A stretch of 64,000 nucleotides of DNA from contig NZ_FUEZ01000004.1 of NCBI RefSeq assembly GCF_900157365.1, forward strand, positions 3,874,966 through 3,938,965. Direction: 5' to 3'. The notes beneath the pieces were generated by a model. It saw nothing but the letters and a program-made list of their open reading frames with translations, was not told where the DNA came from and did not search any database. Positions within the stretch are counted from its first letter, which is position 1; each line of letters opens with the position of its first letter. A program made the position numbers and the translations under genes. Origin of the DNA: Mycobacterium numidiamassiliense (GTDB lineage Bacteria > Actinomycetota > Actinomycetes > Mycobacteriales > Mycobacteriaceae). This document shows positions 35,814 to 44,952 of the stretch, one piece after another.

Positions 35814-37691
35814 CTATGCCCCTAACCGGGTCAACAGATTCGAAAGGGCTTCAACCGCATCGATTTTCGCGGTCAGGAACTCGTCGGGCCGGTCCCCGCC
35901 GTCCGGCAACGCCTTCTCCGGTCCGGCCAGGTAGACCCACGCCACCCCGGCGCTTCGGGCCGCCTCCACGATGCCGGCGGCCTCGTCGAGGTAGCGCTTG
36001 TCGGTGCCGCAGATAACGACCACAACCGGCGACTCCCCCTTGGCGACGTCCGCAACGGCCGCGGCGACACCGGAGGCATCGACTGTGCCCGGATTGACCG
36101 CCTCGATGCCGCCCGATGCCAGCAGGTTGGACGCGAAGGTGGTCCGGATGTTGTGCTCGGCCAACGGGCCCAGCGGAAGCAGCAACGCCTGCGGCCGCGA
36201 CCCGGTGCGGGCTACAAAGACGTCGGAGCGATCACGCAGCCCCTCGAACTGTGCCGCATAGCGCTGCACGTTCCGCTGCGCCTCCGGCAAGGTTGACGAA
36301 TTCGTTTGCGGCAGAGCAGGTTCACCCAAGTTGGGGAATTCGTTGACGCCGGTGACCGCGGTCCGCCGATGCGCGATGTCGTCGGCGCGGCGCGCGGCCA
36401 CTTCGGCGATCTGGTCGGCGACGTAGTCGCGGGCGTCGACGAATCCGCCGTGCGCCTCCACATCTTGGAAGTGCTGCCAGGCTTGCTGCGCAAGCCGTTG
36501 GGTGAGGTCTTCGACGAACCACGACCCGCCGGCGGGGTCCAGCACCCGGCCAACGTGTGACTCCTCCAGCAAAAGCAGCTGGGTATTGCGGGCGATACGG
36601 CGTGCGAAACTTCTAGCCGTGCCGGGATACCCGCCCGGAATGGCGATGTCGAACGGGGACACGAGCACGGTGTCGGCCCCTCCGACACCCGCGCCGAAGG
36701 CGGCGAGTGTGCAGCGCAGCATGTTCACCCACGGGTCGCGCTGGGTCATCATCGGCAGTGACGTCTCGGCGTGCACCACGGCCGCGCCGCCGTCGGGGTC
36801 ACCGACCACCTCGGCGACCCGTGCCCATAGCTGACGCACCGCCCGCATCTTGGCGAGCGTCATGAATTGGTCGTCGTCCGCGGCCAGCCGGAAGCTGATT
36901 TGGCCCAACGCCTCACTGACCGACAAGCCCGATCCGGTGAGCACCCGCAGATAAGCCACCGCGGTCGCGATGCTGGCGGCCAGCTCCCACGTCGCGTTGG
37001 CCCCCAGGTTGTGGAACGCCGGCCCGTCGACAGTGATCGACCGCACCCCGTGATCGGCGGCCACGCGCGCAGCCACGGCGACGACCTGCTCGACCGTCGG
37101 AGCCGGACGACCGCTCAGCGGCGCGGTCAGCGGATCGCCACCCAGGTCGATTGACAGCAGCGCGCGTTGGTCGGCCTCCACCTCGGCAGCCAGCGACAGC
37201 ATGGCGGCGGACGCAGTCGGGTAGTCGGCGCCGGCGTCGAGGATTACCGGCGCCATGCTCAGGTGGACACCGGCGAGCACGTCGGGGAGATCCCCGGGCG
37301 CCGTCCCCGGCGCCCCCAGCCGAATCAGCAGCGCACTCACGCCATCGCCCAGAGCGCTGAGCACCGCCGAATTGGTGTCGGCTGGTGTTACCCCGGCGGC
37401 CGGGAAAGCCTCGACGACCTTCCAGCCGGACTTGACGTCACGCAGGGCGTCGCCGCCGCGCAGATAAGGCCACTCGCCCGGCAACGGCGGCTCCGGCAAC
37501 TCGTCGAAGGCGGTGTAGAGGGGCCGGATGACAAACCCGTCATAGGTCGCGGCATCCAGCAGCTCTTCGGGTTGGTCTCCCAACTCAGCAGGGTCTTTGC
37601 GGGTGCTCTTGGAAAGAACACCGGCGACCGCACTGCGCCAGCGCCCGCGAACCTGTTCTAGGTCGGCAAGCTCGGGTACGTCAATGGACAC
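35814..37691 (-). CDS. mutA: Methylmalonyl-CoA mutase small subunit
   Basis: 625 residues from GTG 37691 (SIDVPELADLEQV); an upstream ATG at 37715 adds eight residues without homology. It is the non-catalytic partner of mutB in the heterodimer, sharing the barrel and B12-domain folds but lacking the DxHxxG cobalamin motif. Recognisable pieces are GEWPYLRGGDALRDV, ISFRLAADDDQFMTLAKMRA, ETSLPMMTQRDPWVNMLR and LLEESHVGRVLDPAGGSWFV. It precedes mutB and shares its operon. Confidence 0.95.
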   Translation of the reverse strand: MSIDVPELADLEQVRGRWRSAVAGVLSKSTRKDPAELGDQPEELLDAATYDGFVIRPLYTAFDELPEPPLPGEWPYLRGGDALRDVKSGWKVVEAFPAAGVTPADTNSAVLSALGDGVSALLIRLGAPGTAPGDLPDVLAGVHLSMAPVILDAGADYPTASAAMLSLAAEVEADQRALLSIDLGGDPLTAPLSGRPAPTVEQVVAVAARVAADHGVRSITVDGPAFHNLGANATWELAASIATAVAYLRVLTGSGLSVSEALGQISFRLAADDDQFMTLAKMRAVRQLWARVAEVVGDPDGGAAVVHAETSLPMMTQRDPWVNMLRCTLAAFGAGVGGADTVLVSPFDIAIPGGYPGTARSFARRIARNTQLLLLEESHVGRVLDPAGGSWFVEDLTQRLAQQAWQHFQDVEAHGGFVDARDYVADQIAEVAARRADDIAHRRTAVTGVNEFPNLGEPALPQTNSSTLPEAQRNVQRYAAQFEGLRDRSDVFVARTGSRPQALLLPLGPLAEHNIRTTFASNLLASGGIEAVNPGTVDASGVAAAVADVAKGESPVVVVICGTDKRYLDEAAGIVEAARSAGVAWVYLAGPEKALPDGGDRPDEFLTAKIDAVEALSNLLTRLGA

Positions 37692-37883
37692 CGACTGCTC
37701 CTGTTTTCGCAGCACCTGGCGATGCTGCTATCCGGTTGATTCGGGATTGGAACTTACTAATGAGGCTAATTGATCGCACCCGCTGCGAAAAAATGACGAC
37801 ACCCGAACATCGGGGCCCGTCCGGATCGAAACGCCAACGACGGGCAACGGTTTATTCATAGCGGCCCCGTAGTCTTAAACCTC

Positions 37884-38645
37884 GTGACGGGTCCCGCCAC
37901 CGCCAAAACCACCAACACGCTGCGTAGTCTCGCGCGCGCGTTGCGGACAACCGCACGCCGGCTGTCGCGCCCGCGGGCGATGGTTGCAGTGCTCGGCATC
38001 ACACTCTTTGTTGCGGCCGCCATATGGTTTCCGCTGCCCAGCGCGGTGCAGCTGCGCGACTGGGCACACTCGGTCGGCCCATGGTTTCCGTTCGCATTCC
38101 TGCTCGCACATATCTTCATCACGATCTTTCCCATCCCCCGTACCCCGTTCACCCTGGCCGCCGGACTGCTGTTCGGCCCGGTTTTGGGGGTGGCTATCGC
38201 GGTGACCGCCAGCACCGTCAGCGCGATACTCGCCGCAGTGCTGGTGCGCACCGCTGGCTGGCAGCTGAATCGACTAGCCAACCATCAGTCAGTCCAACGG
38301 GTGGACCGGCAACTGCGCGAGCGGGGCTGGGTGGCGTTCCTGTCGCTGCGGTTGATCCCCGTGCTGCCCTTCTCGGCGCTCAACTACGCCGCCGGGGCAT
38401 CGGCTGTCGGCATCCTGCCCTTCGCGCTGACCACCGTCGCCGGCCTGCTGCCCGGCACCGCTGCGCTGGTACTCCTCTGCGACGCGCTGACCGGCCATCC
38501 CAGCCCGACATTGGTCGCGGTGTCGGTGTGTACAAGCCTCCTGGGCCTGACGGGGTTGTTCTTCGAGGTTCGCAACTACCGGCGGCATAAGCACAGCTCA
38601 TCGCGGCCCAACGAGCCCGCTTCGGAGCCGGCGACCGTCGGCTGA
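37884..38645 (+). CDS. TVP38/TMEM64 (VTT domain) membrane protein
   Basis: 253 residues from GTG. After a basic N-terminus there are about six hydrophobic helices, and the VTT/DedA-like core shows IFPIPRTPFTLAAGLLFGP and FLSLRLIPVLPFSALNYAAG (R-x-IP-x-x-PF-x-x-NYAAG). It matches the Rv1491c position. The family is implicated in lipid flipping or membrane homeostasis; the exact role in mycobacteria is not established. Divergent from mutA. Confidence 0.88.
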   Translation: MTGPATAKTTNTLRSLARALRTTARRLSRPRAMVAVLGITLFVAAAIWFPLPSAVQLRDWAHSVGPWFPFAFLLAHIFITIFPIPRTPFTLAAGLLFGPVLGVAIAVTASTVSAILAAVLVRTAGWQLNRLANHQSVQRVDRQLRERGWVAFLSLRLIPVLPFSALNYAAGASAVGILPFALTTVAGLLPGTAALVLLCDALTGHPSPTLVAVSVCTSLLGLTGLFFEVRNYRRHKHSSSRPNEPASEPATVG

Positions 38646-38692
38646 CAGACCCACTCTTGAGTGCACGGCCCGTTGCCTGAAAGATCAAGTAA

Positions 38693-39685
38693 ATGGTGCG
38701 GGTCTGCGCGTTGGTGTTTACCGACGGCGGCCTGCACCTCGCGGGGCTTCGCACGGTGCTGCTCCTGTTGGGAGCCATGGCGTCGGTGACCGTCGCCGCC
38801 ATGTCACTGGTACTCAATCGCATCAAGCATTCGGGCCAGCCCAGGCAAGTCCCGGCGAGCGTCCTACCCAAACCGTCACGGCCACCCAGATTGCGTGGCG
38901 AAGGAGTGACGATCACCGCACTGATCAGCGCGGGCGTGTTCGTGGTGGCCATTTGGGTGCCGCCCAAGGACTCCGATCCTTTGCAGGACCTCACCCCGCA
39001 GCCCGTCCTATCACCGATCGCCCTACCCTCGGCAAGCGCGATCGGCCCCGGAGCGGGCATTTACGTCGAATATGCCAGCGGGTCCAGTGGAATGGGCTGC
39101 ACAGCTGGCTTTTTGGTGCGCACCAGCACCGGCCAGCCCGGGTTTTTGACCGCCGGCCACTGCAATCGGCCCGGCAATCCGAGCAGGGTGACGATGAACC
39201 TGGGCGGCATCCTGCCCTACGCGATGCTGGGCAGGTTCAGCCGGACTATCAATGAGGGGTCCGGCGATGACCAACACGACATCGGCCTGATCATGCTCGA
39301 CGGCGAGTCTGTCCCGCAGACTTCGGCGATCGCGGCTTCGCTGCCGGTTTCTGGCGTGGCGACCGACCTGTGGGTCGGACAGCAGCTGTGCAAGTACGGC
39401 ATGACCACCGGCCACGAAGAGTGCGGCCAAGTCCTCGACATCACCGGCAGCAAGGTCGTGTTCGCCGCGGCCGGCCAATGCGGTGATTCCGGCGGGCCGG
39501 TCTACGCCGTCCAAAGCGACGGCACTGCCAGCGCGGTGGGAATCGACATACGCGGTGGCAATCCGCTCAATCCCAGAGCGGGCTGCTCGGCCCCGGCGAA
39601 ATTTTCGGTCGCGGAGCTCGTCCAGCCATGGCTGAAAACGTGGAACCTCACCGTCGTCACCAACGAGGCCGCGGAGCCACGCTGA
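38693..39685 (+). CDS. Streptogrisin-like serine protease, membrane anchored
   Basis: 330 residues. Two N-terminal hydrophobic segments (about 20-40 and 73-90) precede an extracytoplasmic chymotrypsin fold with a full triad: PGFLTAGHCN (H156), DDQHDIGLIML (D196), and GQCGDSGGPV (S266). LCKYGMTTGHEECG is like the streptogrisin/alpha-lytic (S1E) group, and Cys pairs around H156 and S266 suggest disulfides, so the domain acts outside the membrane. I see no pro-domain of the usual size. In M. tuberculosis this interval holds Rv1490, a membrane protein that I do not think is a protease. Confidence 0.85.
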   Translation: MVRVCALVFTDGGLHLAGLRTVLLLLGAMASVTVAAMSLVLNRIKHSGQPRQVPASVLPKPSRPPRLRGEGVTITALISAGVFVVAIWVPPKDSDPLQDLTPQPVLSPIALPSASAIGPGAGIYVEYASGSSGMGCTAGFLVRTSTGQPGFLTAGHCNRPGNPSRVTMNLGGILPYAMLGRFSRTINEGSGDDQHDIGLIMLDGESVPQTSAIAASLPVSGVATDLWVGQQLCKYGMTTGHEECGQVLDITGSKVVFAAAGQCGDSGGPVYAVQSDGTASAVGIDIRGGNPLNPRAGCSAPAKFSVAELVQPWLKTWNLTVVTNEAAEPR

Positions 39686-39754
39686 TTAACGTTGGCGCGC
39701 TGCATCTTCCGTGATGATGCGCCATCAAACGTCGATAAAAACGTGGGGAGCCAC

Positions 39755-40033
39755 ATGAGCACCGAGGACACGCACACCGGCGCACGGCGCCATTCCATCG
39801 GTCTGGTGGTCGGCGCCGGGCTGCTGGGCGTGGTAATCGGCGCGATCGTCGCCTTTGCCATCACCGGCTTGGTCTTCACAGTCCGTGTCGAACTGCCTCC
39901 GCCGCCATACCCGCCACAGTTGTCGTCGGTGCCGACACCCGGGGGGTACCCGGTGCCGTCGCCCGCGTCGACCGCGAGCGCGCCCGCGTCGACGCCCGGG
40001 GGATTGCCGCTGCCGCCGCCCCCGCACTCCTGA
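39755..40033 (+). CDS. Small Pro-rich single-span membrane protein
   Basis: 92 residues from ATG 39755, with GTGGGGAG eight bases upstream; the frame is open back to 39692 but without a good start. It has one transmembrane helix (IGLVVGAGLLGVVIGAIVAF), then a Pro/Ser/Thr-rich tail ending PLPPPPHS. No family recognised. It follows the serine protease on the same strand by 69 bp; the exposed, unstructured tail could interact with or be cut by that protease, which is speculation. Confidence 0.6.
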   Translation: MSTEDTHTGARRHSIGLVVGAGLLGVVIGAIVAFAITGLVFTVRVELPPPPYPPQLSSVPTPGGYPVPSPASTASAPASTPGGLPLPPPPHS

Positions 40034-40048
40034 GAACGTCGGGCCGGC

Positions 40049-40411
40049 CTAGGTCTGGTCCGGGCCCTTCGCCGTCATCGCGGCGACAAGGACCAGGAAA
40101 ATCACCGCCGGAAGGCTGTTGACAACCTTGTCTCGCACCCGGATGTGCGCACCCACGGCCAGCACGAAGTACAGCGTCAGCATCGCCGTCGTCAGCCTCG
40201 CCAGGCCGGGAAACCGGGTGACCGACGCCAGGCCGACCGCGGCGGCAGCCTTGACGACCGGGAACACCGGGCGAATCTCTTCCGGAACTCCGACGTCATC
40301 CAGAACTTTCTTGACGGGAGCCACTTGGACTCCGGCCGCCACCGCGTCGACCGCGTGGAATGCGGCAAGCGCGGCATAGGTCTTCGGTGAACCCAGAACG
40401 CTCATGCCCAA
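40049..40411 (-). CDS. DoxX-like small membrane protein
   Basis: 120 residues with four hydrophobic helices: YAALAAFHAVDAVAAGVQV, VFPVVKAAAAVGLASV, LTTAMLTLYFVLAVGAHI and LPAVIFLVLVAAMTA. The layout and IRVRD loop fit the DoxX-like family (PF13564). It corresponds to the Rv1489 position. Function unknown. Four bp separate it from the upstream SPFH gene, so they are cotranscribed. A start two codons in (MSVLG) is equally possible. Confidence 0.75.
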   Translation of the reverse strand: MGMSVLGSPKTYAALAAFHAVDAVAAGVQVAPVKKVLDDVGVPEEIRPVFPVVKAAAAVGLASVTRFPGLARLTTAMLTLYFVLAVGAHIRVRDKVVNSLPAVIFLVLVAAMTAKGPDQT

Positions 40412-40414
40412 ACC

Positions 40415-41557
40415 CTATCGGGTCAACTCGGGCGGTGTCCCCGACCCGTCCACCGGCTGGCGCGCTATCGCCTCGGCCTTGGCCACCGCTTGGGCGATGG
40501 CCGGGTCGGTCTCGGTGTTGAACCAATCGGCGACATCGGGGTCGTCGCCGTCGGTCGCGTGCTTGGTTGCCTCGTCGACCGGAGACGGCTCGAACCGGAA
40601 CACGCCGTCCTCGCCGGGCGTGCCCAGCAGTCTGCTGAACCCCTGCAGGGCGGCGCTGAAGTCGCTGGGCACCACCCACACCTTGTTGGCGTCACCGCGC
40701 GCCATCTGCGGCAGCGTCTGCAGGTATTGGTAGGCCAGCATCTCCGGGGTGGGCCTGCCGGCTTTGATCGCGGCGAACGTCTTCTCGATCGCCTTGGCCT
40801 CCCCCTGCGCTCGCAGATAGGCCGCCGCGCGCTCACCCTGGGCGCGCAGCATGCGGGACTGTCGGTCGGCCTCGGCGGCCAGGATCACGGCCTGCTTGGC
40901 GCCCTCGGCGGCCAGGATCTGAGCCTGCTTGGCACCCTCGGCCTGTGTGATCGCGGCCTGCCGGTTACCTTCGGCGGTCAGGATCATCGCCCGCTTCTCG
41001 CGGTCGGCCTTCATCTGCTTCTCCATCGACGCCTGGATCGACGGCGGCGGGTCGATGCTGCGCAGTTCCACCCGCGCGACCCGCAGCCCCCAACGGCCGG
41101 TCGCCTCGTCGAGCACGCCACGCAGCTGGCCGTTGATCTGGTCGCGGGAAGTCAGCGTCTGCTCGAGCGTCATGCCACCGACGACATTGCGCAGCGTGGT
41201 CGTGGTGAGCTGCTCGACACCGACGATGTAGTTGCTGATTTCGTACACCGCGGCCTGGGGAACGGTCACCTGGAAGTAGACGACGGTGTCGATGTTCAAC
41301 GTCAGGTTGTCCTCGGTAATCACCGGCTGCGGCGGGAACGACACCACCCGCTCGCGCAAGTCGACGCGCGCCCGCACCCGGTCGATGAAGGGCACCAATA
41401 ACGTCAGCTGACCGCTGACCGTGCGGCTGTAGCGACCCAGCCGCTCGATCACCGCGGCCTCGGCCTGTGGGATCAACGCGACCGATTTGGCCACCACAAT
41501 GACGGCAACTATCACCAGGACGGCGAGCAACACCAATCCCGCAAACGCACCTTCCAC
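40415..41557 (-). CDS. SPFH/stomatin-like membrane scaffold protein
   Basis: 380 residues, Rv1488 type. One N-terminal membrane helix (LVLLAVLVIVAVIVVAKSVA), then the SPFH domain with IPQAEAAVIERLGRYSRTVS and VDLRERVVSFPPQPVITEDN, followed by a long charged and Ala-rich coiled coil (about 185-270: EGAKQAQILAAEGAKQAVIL). Such proteins form membrane rings that organise microdomains and work with NfeD partners; an nfeD gene is directly upstream. Confidence 0.9.
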   Translation of the reverse strand: MEGAFAGLVLLAVLVIVAVIVVAKSVALIPQAEAAVIERLGRYSRTVSGQLTLLVPFIDRVRARVDLRERVVSFPPQPVITEDNLTLNIDTVVYFQVTVPQAAVYEISNYIVGVEQLTTTTLRNVVGGMTLEQTLTSRDQINGQLRGVLDEATGRWGLRVARVELRSIDPPPSIQASMEKQMKADREKRAMILTAEGNRQAAITQAEGAKQAQILAAEGAKQAVILAAEADRQSRMLRAQGERAAAYLRAQGEAKAIEKTFAAIKAGRPTPEMLAYQYLQTLPQMARGDANKVWVVPSDFSAALQGFSRLLGTPGEDGVFRFEPSPVDEATKHATDGDDPDVADWFNTETDPAIAQAVAKAEAIARQPVDGSGTPPELTR

Positions 41558-41605
41558 CGGAATTCCTTTCTCTCGCAGCGTCTTCGCAGCGTCTTTGCCG
41601 ATCGG

Positions 41606-42040
41606 CTAGGTGTGGCGGAACACCACCGCCGTAGCGCCGTCGATGTGCAGGACGGTCACCGACTCGCCCGGCTCGTAGACATCACCGTCGTTGAAGGGAC
41701 GCGCTGTCCACACCTGGCCTTCGAGCTTCACCTGACCGCCGTCGCGGGCGACCCGATCGAGCACCACGGCGCTTTTGCCCTCCAGCGCCTTGATGCCCAG
41801 CTGCAGGCCGCCGGCCGGGGTCAGCCGCCGCCGCACCGCCGGCCGCACCAGCGTCACCAGCGTCACCGACACGATCAGGAACACCGCCCCGTCCGCCCAC
41901 ACCGGCCAACCCACCAGCCAGCTGGTTAGCGATGCGGCCAGGGCGCCACCGCCGAGCATTAGCAAGAACATATCGCCGGTGAGGGCCTCCGCACCGACAA
42001 GCACCAGCGCGAATATTAGCCAAATCACACCGGCCGGCAT
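41606..42040 (-). CDS. NfeD-like protein
   Basis: 144 residues from ATG 42040 (MPAGVIWLIFALVLVG). Short NfeD: three or four membrane helices, then a C-terminal OB-fold domain with VARDGGQVKLEGQVWTARPF and VYEPGESVTVLHIDGATAVV, typical of the family. It pairs with the SPFH protein 48 bp downstream (Rv1487-Rv1488 arrangement). It lacks the ClpP-like protease domain of long NfeD proteins. Confidence 0.88.
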   Translation of the reverse strand: MPAGVIWLIFALVLVGAEALTGDMFLLMLGGGALAASLTSWLVGWPVWADGAVFLIVSVTLVTLVRPAVRRRLTPAGGLQLGIKALEGKSAVVLDRVARDGGQVKLEGQVWTARPFNDGDVYEPGESVTVLHIDGATAVVFRHT

Positions 42041-42097
42041 GCGGCCAGAATACGCGTGATCCGCCTTTGCCGGACCGAACAACTACACTGCGATCTC

Positions 42098-43036
42098 ATG
42101 TGGTGTCCCAGTGTCTCGCTCTCCCTGTGGGCCAATGCCTGGCTCGCGGGTAAAGCCGCGCCCGACGACGTCTTGGACGCGTTATCTCTTTGGGCACCAA
42201 AGCAATCGGTTACCGCGTATGATGCGGTCGCCGCGGGCCACACGGGGCTGCCCTGGCCCGACGTGCACGACGCCGGGACGGTCTCGTTGTTGCAGATGCT
42301 GCGCGCCGCGGTCGGCCGGCCGGCGGTGCCTGCCGCACCGGGAGTGCCGCGTCAAATGCGCGGCACGATCAACGTGGTGTTGCCGGTGCCCGGTGACGTG
42401 CGCGGACTGGCACCCGGAACACAGTTCGGGCGAGACGCCCTGGCCGCGGGCGAGGCGGTGATCATCACCAATCCCGACGACCCCGGCGCGGCGGTCGGCT
42501 TGGTGCCGGAGTTCTCCTATGCCGGCGAGGAAACCGACGACGAGCCCGATGACGCTGAACTGTGTGCACTGTCGTGGATTGTGTACTCGCTGCCCGGGGC
42601 GCCCGTTGTCGATCATCAGGAACTCGGGGATGCCGAATACGCATTGCGTGCGGCGGTGCGCTCGGCCGCCGACGCGCTGGGGACCATCGGACTGGAATCC
42701 GCAGCCGACGTTGACGATCCGCGTGGACTTGTCGAGCAGTTACTGGAATCCACACGGCAACATCGAATTCCCGACCATGCGCCGACCCGCGCGCTGCGGG
42801 TACTGGAAAACGCCGCGCATGTCGACGCGATCATCGCAGTCAGCGCCGGGCTGAGCCGATTGCCCGACTCCGACCACTTCGGCGCCCGCGTGGCCGCCGT
42901 ACTGGAGCCGGTTGCGACGCAGTCGTCGTCGCAGGCTCAAATCGCCAGTGACGCACTGCGGCCGCTGAACGGCGTCGTGCGTTCCGCCCGCATGGCTGCG
43001 GTCACCGCGATCATGAACTCGGCCTGGAACGACTAA
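42098..43036 (+). CDS. Conserved mycobacterial protein (Rv1486c type)
   Basis: 312 residues from ATG 42098 (MWCPSVSLSLWANAWLAG), which agrees with the start I recall for Rv1486c. Soluble, Asp/Glu-rich, without a family I know; VNVVLPVPGDVRGL-like and DDPGAAVGLVPEF segments stand out. It diverges from nfeD with only 57 bp between starts and faces the ferrochelatase gene tail to tail. Function unknown. Confidence 0.8.
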   Translation: MWCPSVSLSLWANAWLAGKAAPDDVLDALSLWAPKQSVTAYDAVAAGHTGLPWPDVHDAGTVSLLQMLRAAVGRPAVPAAPGVPRQMRGTINVVLPVPGDVRGLAPGTQFGRDALAAGEAVIITNPDDPGAAVGLVPEFSYAGEETDDEPDDAELCALSWIVYSLPGAPVVDHQELGDAEYALRAAVRSAADALGTIGLESAADVDDPRGLVEQLLESTRQHRIPDHAPTRALRVLENAAHVDAIIAVSAGLSRLPDSDHFGARVAAVLEPVATQSSSQAQIASDALRPLNGVVRSARMAAVTAIMNSAWND

Positions 43037-43046
43037 TCGGCTGCGG

Positions 43047-44087
43047 CTAATCCGCCGCGGCGGCGGCCGCGCAATGCGGCGGACGGCACGGCGCAGCGTT
43101 GACGCTGGCGAGGCAACCCGGCACCTGGTCGCGACCAGTCACCCGCGCTGGTGGCCGGCCGTAGCGGAGTTCGTCGATCAAATCCGCCGCCAGCTGGGCG
43201 AATCGCCGATCGGCGTTGGGCGTAGCGACACGGGCGAATGCCATGCCGGCTGCCTCGACAAGGTCGCGCAACTCGTTGTCCAGATCCCACACCACCTCGA
43301 TGTGATCGGCGACAAAGCCGATGGGACAGACGATGACGGCTTTGGTGCCAGCGGCGGCCACGCTCCTCAACTGGTCGTCGACGTCGGGCTGCAGCCAGGG
43401 CACCTGCGGCGGACCGGATCGCGATTGCCAGGCCAGGTCATAGTCGACATATCCTGCAGCGGCCGCGACAAGCCTTGTGGCATAGGCGACTTGGCTGCTG
43501 TAGAGATGCGGGCCGCAGCGCTGATCGGCGGCCTGGGGAATCGAATGCGCCGTGAAAACCAGCCGGGCCTCGTCCCGCAGCTCGGCCGGCAACGTGTCAG
43601 CTGCCGCGGCGATGGCGCCAGCGAACATCTCGACGAACAGCGGATGGTCGAAATAAGTTCGCAGCTTCACCAATTCGGGCGCATCGGACCCGGCGGCCGC
43701 GCGCGCCCGGGCGATGTCCTCGACATACTGCGTGCAGCTGGAGTATCCACTCCACGCCGACGTGGTGAACACAGCTGCCCGGCGAATACCGTTGTCGCAC
43801 ATCGTCTTAACGGTGTCCTCGACATACGGTTCCCAGTTGCGATTGCCGAAGTAGACCGGCAGCGGTAGGCCCCGGTCACTCAGTTCGGCGCGCAATTGGA
43901 TGATCAGGTCGCGGTTGATCCCGTTGATCGGCGACACCCCGCCGAAATGCAGGTAGTGCTCGGCGACGGCGTCGAGGCGCTGCGGCGGTATGTTGCGGCC
44001 GCGGGTGACGTTCTCCAGAAAAGGCCGCACCTGCTCGGGACCTTCTGGTCCGCCGAAGGACAGCAGCAGGACGGCATCGAATTCCAT
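43047..44087 (-). CDS. hemZ: Coproporphyrin III ferrochelatase (HemZ/CpfC)
   Basis: 346 residues. It inserts Fe(II) into coproporphyrin III in the actinobacterial haem pathway. Signatures: AVLLLSFGGPEGPEQVRPFL, HFGGVSPINGINRDL, FTAHSIPQA (the metal-binding His) and VIVCPIGFVADHIEVVWDLD (Glu/His). The C-terminal Cys residues C325, C334 and C339 match the [2Fe-2S] ligands found in mycobacterial enzymes. It is 6 bp from inhA on the same strand, as in fabG1-inhA-hemZ of M. tuberculosis. Confidence 0.95.
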   Translation of the reverse strand: MEFDAVLLLSFGGPEGPEQVRPFLENVTRGRNIPPQRLDAVAEHYLHFGGVSPINGINRDLIIQLRAELSDRGLPLPVYFGNRNWEPYVEDTVKTMCDNGIRRAAVFTTSAWSGYSSCTQYVEDIARARAAAGSDAPELVKLRTYFDHPLFVEMFAGAIAAAADTLPAELRDEARLVFTAHSIPQAADQRCGPHLYSSQVAYATRLVAAAAGYVDYDLAWQSRSGPPQVPWLQPDVDDQLRSVAAAGTKAVIVCPIGFVADHIEVVWDLDNELRDLVEAAGMAFARVATPNADRRFAQLAADLIDELRYGRPPARVTGRDQVPGCLASVNAAPCRPPHCAAAAAAD

Positions 44088-44093
44088 TGTTCC

Positions 44094-44903
44094 CTAAAGT
44101 AATTGGGTGCTGGCGCCGCCGTCGGCGTAGATGATGGACCCAGTGGTGGCGGGCAACCACTCGGAGAGCAGGGCGCACACCGTCTTTGCGACCGGCGTGG
44201 GGTCCTTCATGTTCCAGCCGATCGGGGCACGCTGGTCCCAGCCCTCCTCGAGCAGCTGCATCTGCGCGCCGGCTTCCTCGCCGAGCGCACCACCGACGAT
44301 CGCGCTCATCGCGAGCGTCCGGATCGGGCCGGCGGCAACGAGATTCGAGCGCACTCCGGACTTGCCGGCCTCGCGCGCCACGAAACGGTTGACCGACTCC
44401 AGCGCGCTCTTGGCGACCGTCATCCAGTTGTACGCCGGCATCGCCCGGGTCGGGTCGAAATCCATACCGACGATGGAGCCACCGGAATTCATAATCGGCA
44501 GTAACGCTTTGGCCAGCGAAGCATACGAATACGCCGAGATGTGGATGCCCTTGGCCACATCTTCGTAGGGCGCTTCGAAGAACGGGTTGATGCCCATACC
44601 CGTCTGCGGCATGAAGCCGATCGAGTGCACGACGCCGTCGAGCTTGTTGCCCTCGCCGATCTCGGCACTGACCCGATCTGCCAAAGAAGCCAGGTGCTCC
44701 TCGTTCTGCACGTCGAGTTCGATCAGTGGGGCCTTCTCCGGCAGCCGATCGGCGATGCGCTGAATCAGCCGCAACCGGTCGAATCCGGTCAACACCAACT
44801 GCGCCCCCGCCTGTTGCGCCACCTTGGCGATGTGAAACGCGATCGAGGAGTCGGTGATGATGCCGGTGACCAAGATCCGCTTGCCTTCGAGCAAACCTGC
44901 CAT
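44094..44903 (-). CDS. inhA: NADH-dependent enoyl-ACP reductase InhA
   Basis: 269 residues, the same length as the M. tuberculosis enzyme. It reduces trans-2-enoyl-ACP in FAS-II, extending meromycolic acids, and is the target of isoniazid and ethionamide. ILVTGIITDSSIAFHIAKVA binds NADH; Y158 and K165 (AYNWMTVAKSA) are catalytic; S94 (VVHSIGF), I21 and D148 are the usual drug-susceptible residues. Operon fabG1-inhA-hemZ. Confidence 0.97.
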   Translation of the reverse strand: MAGLLEGKRILVTGIITDSSIAFHIAKVAQQAGAQLVLTGFDRLRLIQRIADRLPEKAPLIELDVQNEEHLASLADRVSAEIGEGNKLDGVVHSIGFMPQTGMGINPFFEAPYEDVAKGIHISAYSYASLAKALLPIMNSGGSIVGMDFDPTRAMPAYNWMTVAKSALESVNRFVAREAGKSGVRSNLVAAGPIRTLAMSAIVGGALGEEAGAQMQLLEEGWDQRAPIGWNMKDPTPVAKTVCALLSEWLPATTGSIIYADGGASTQLL

Positions 44904-44952
44904 TGTGCTGGCTCCTTTTCAGGGAAAGTGCTGATAAGCCAAAGTTGTTGGG

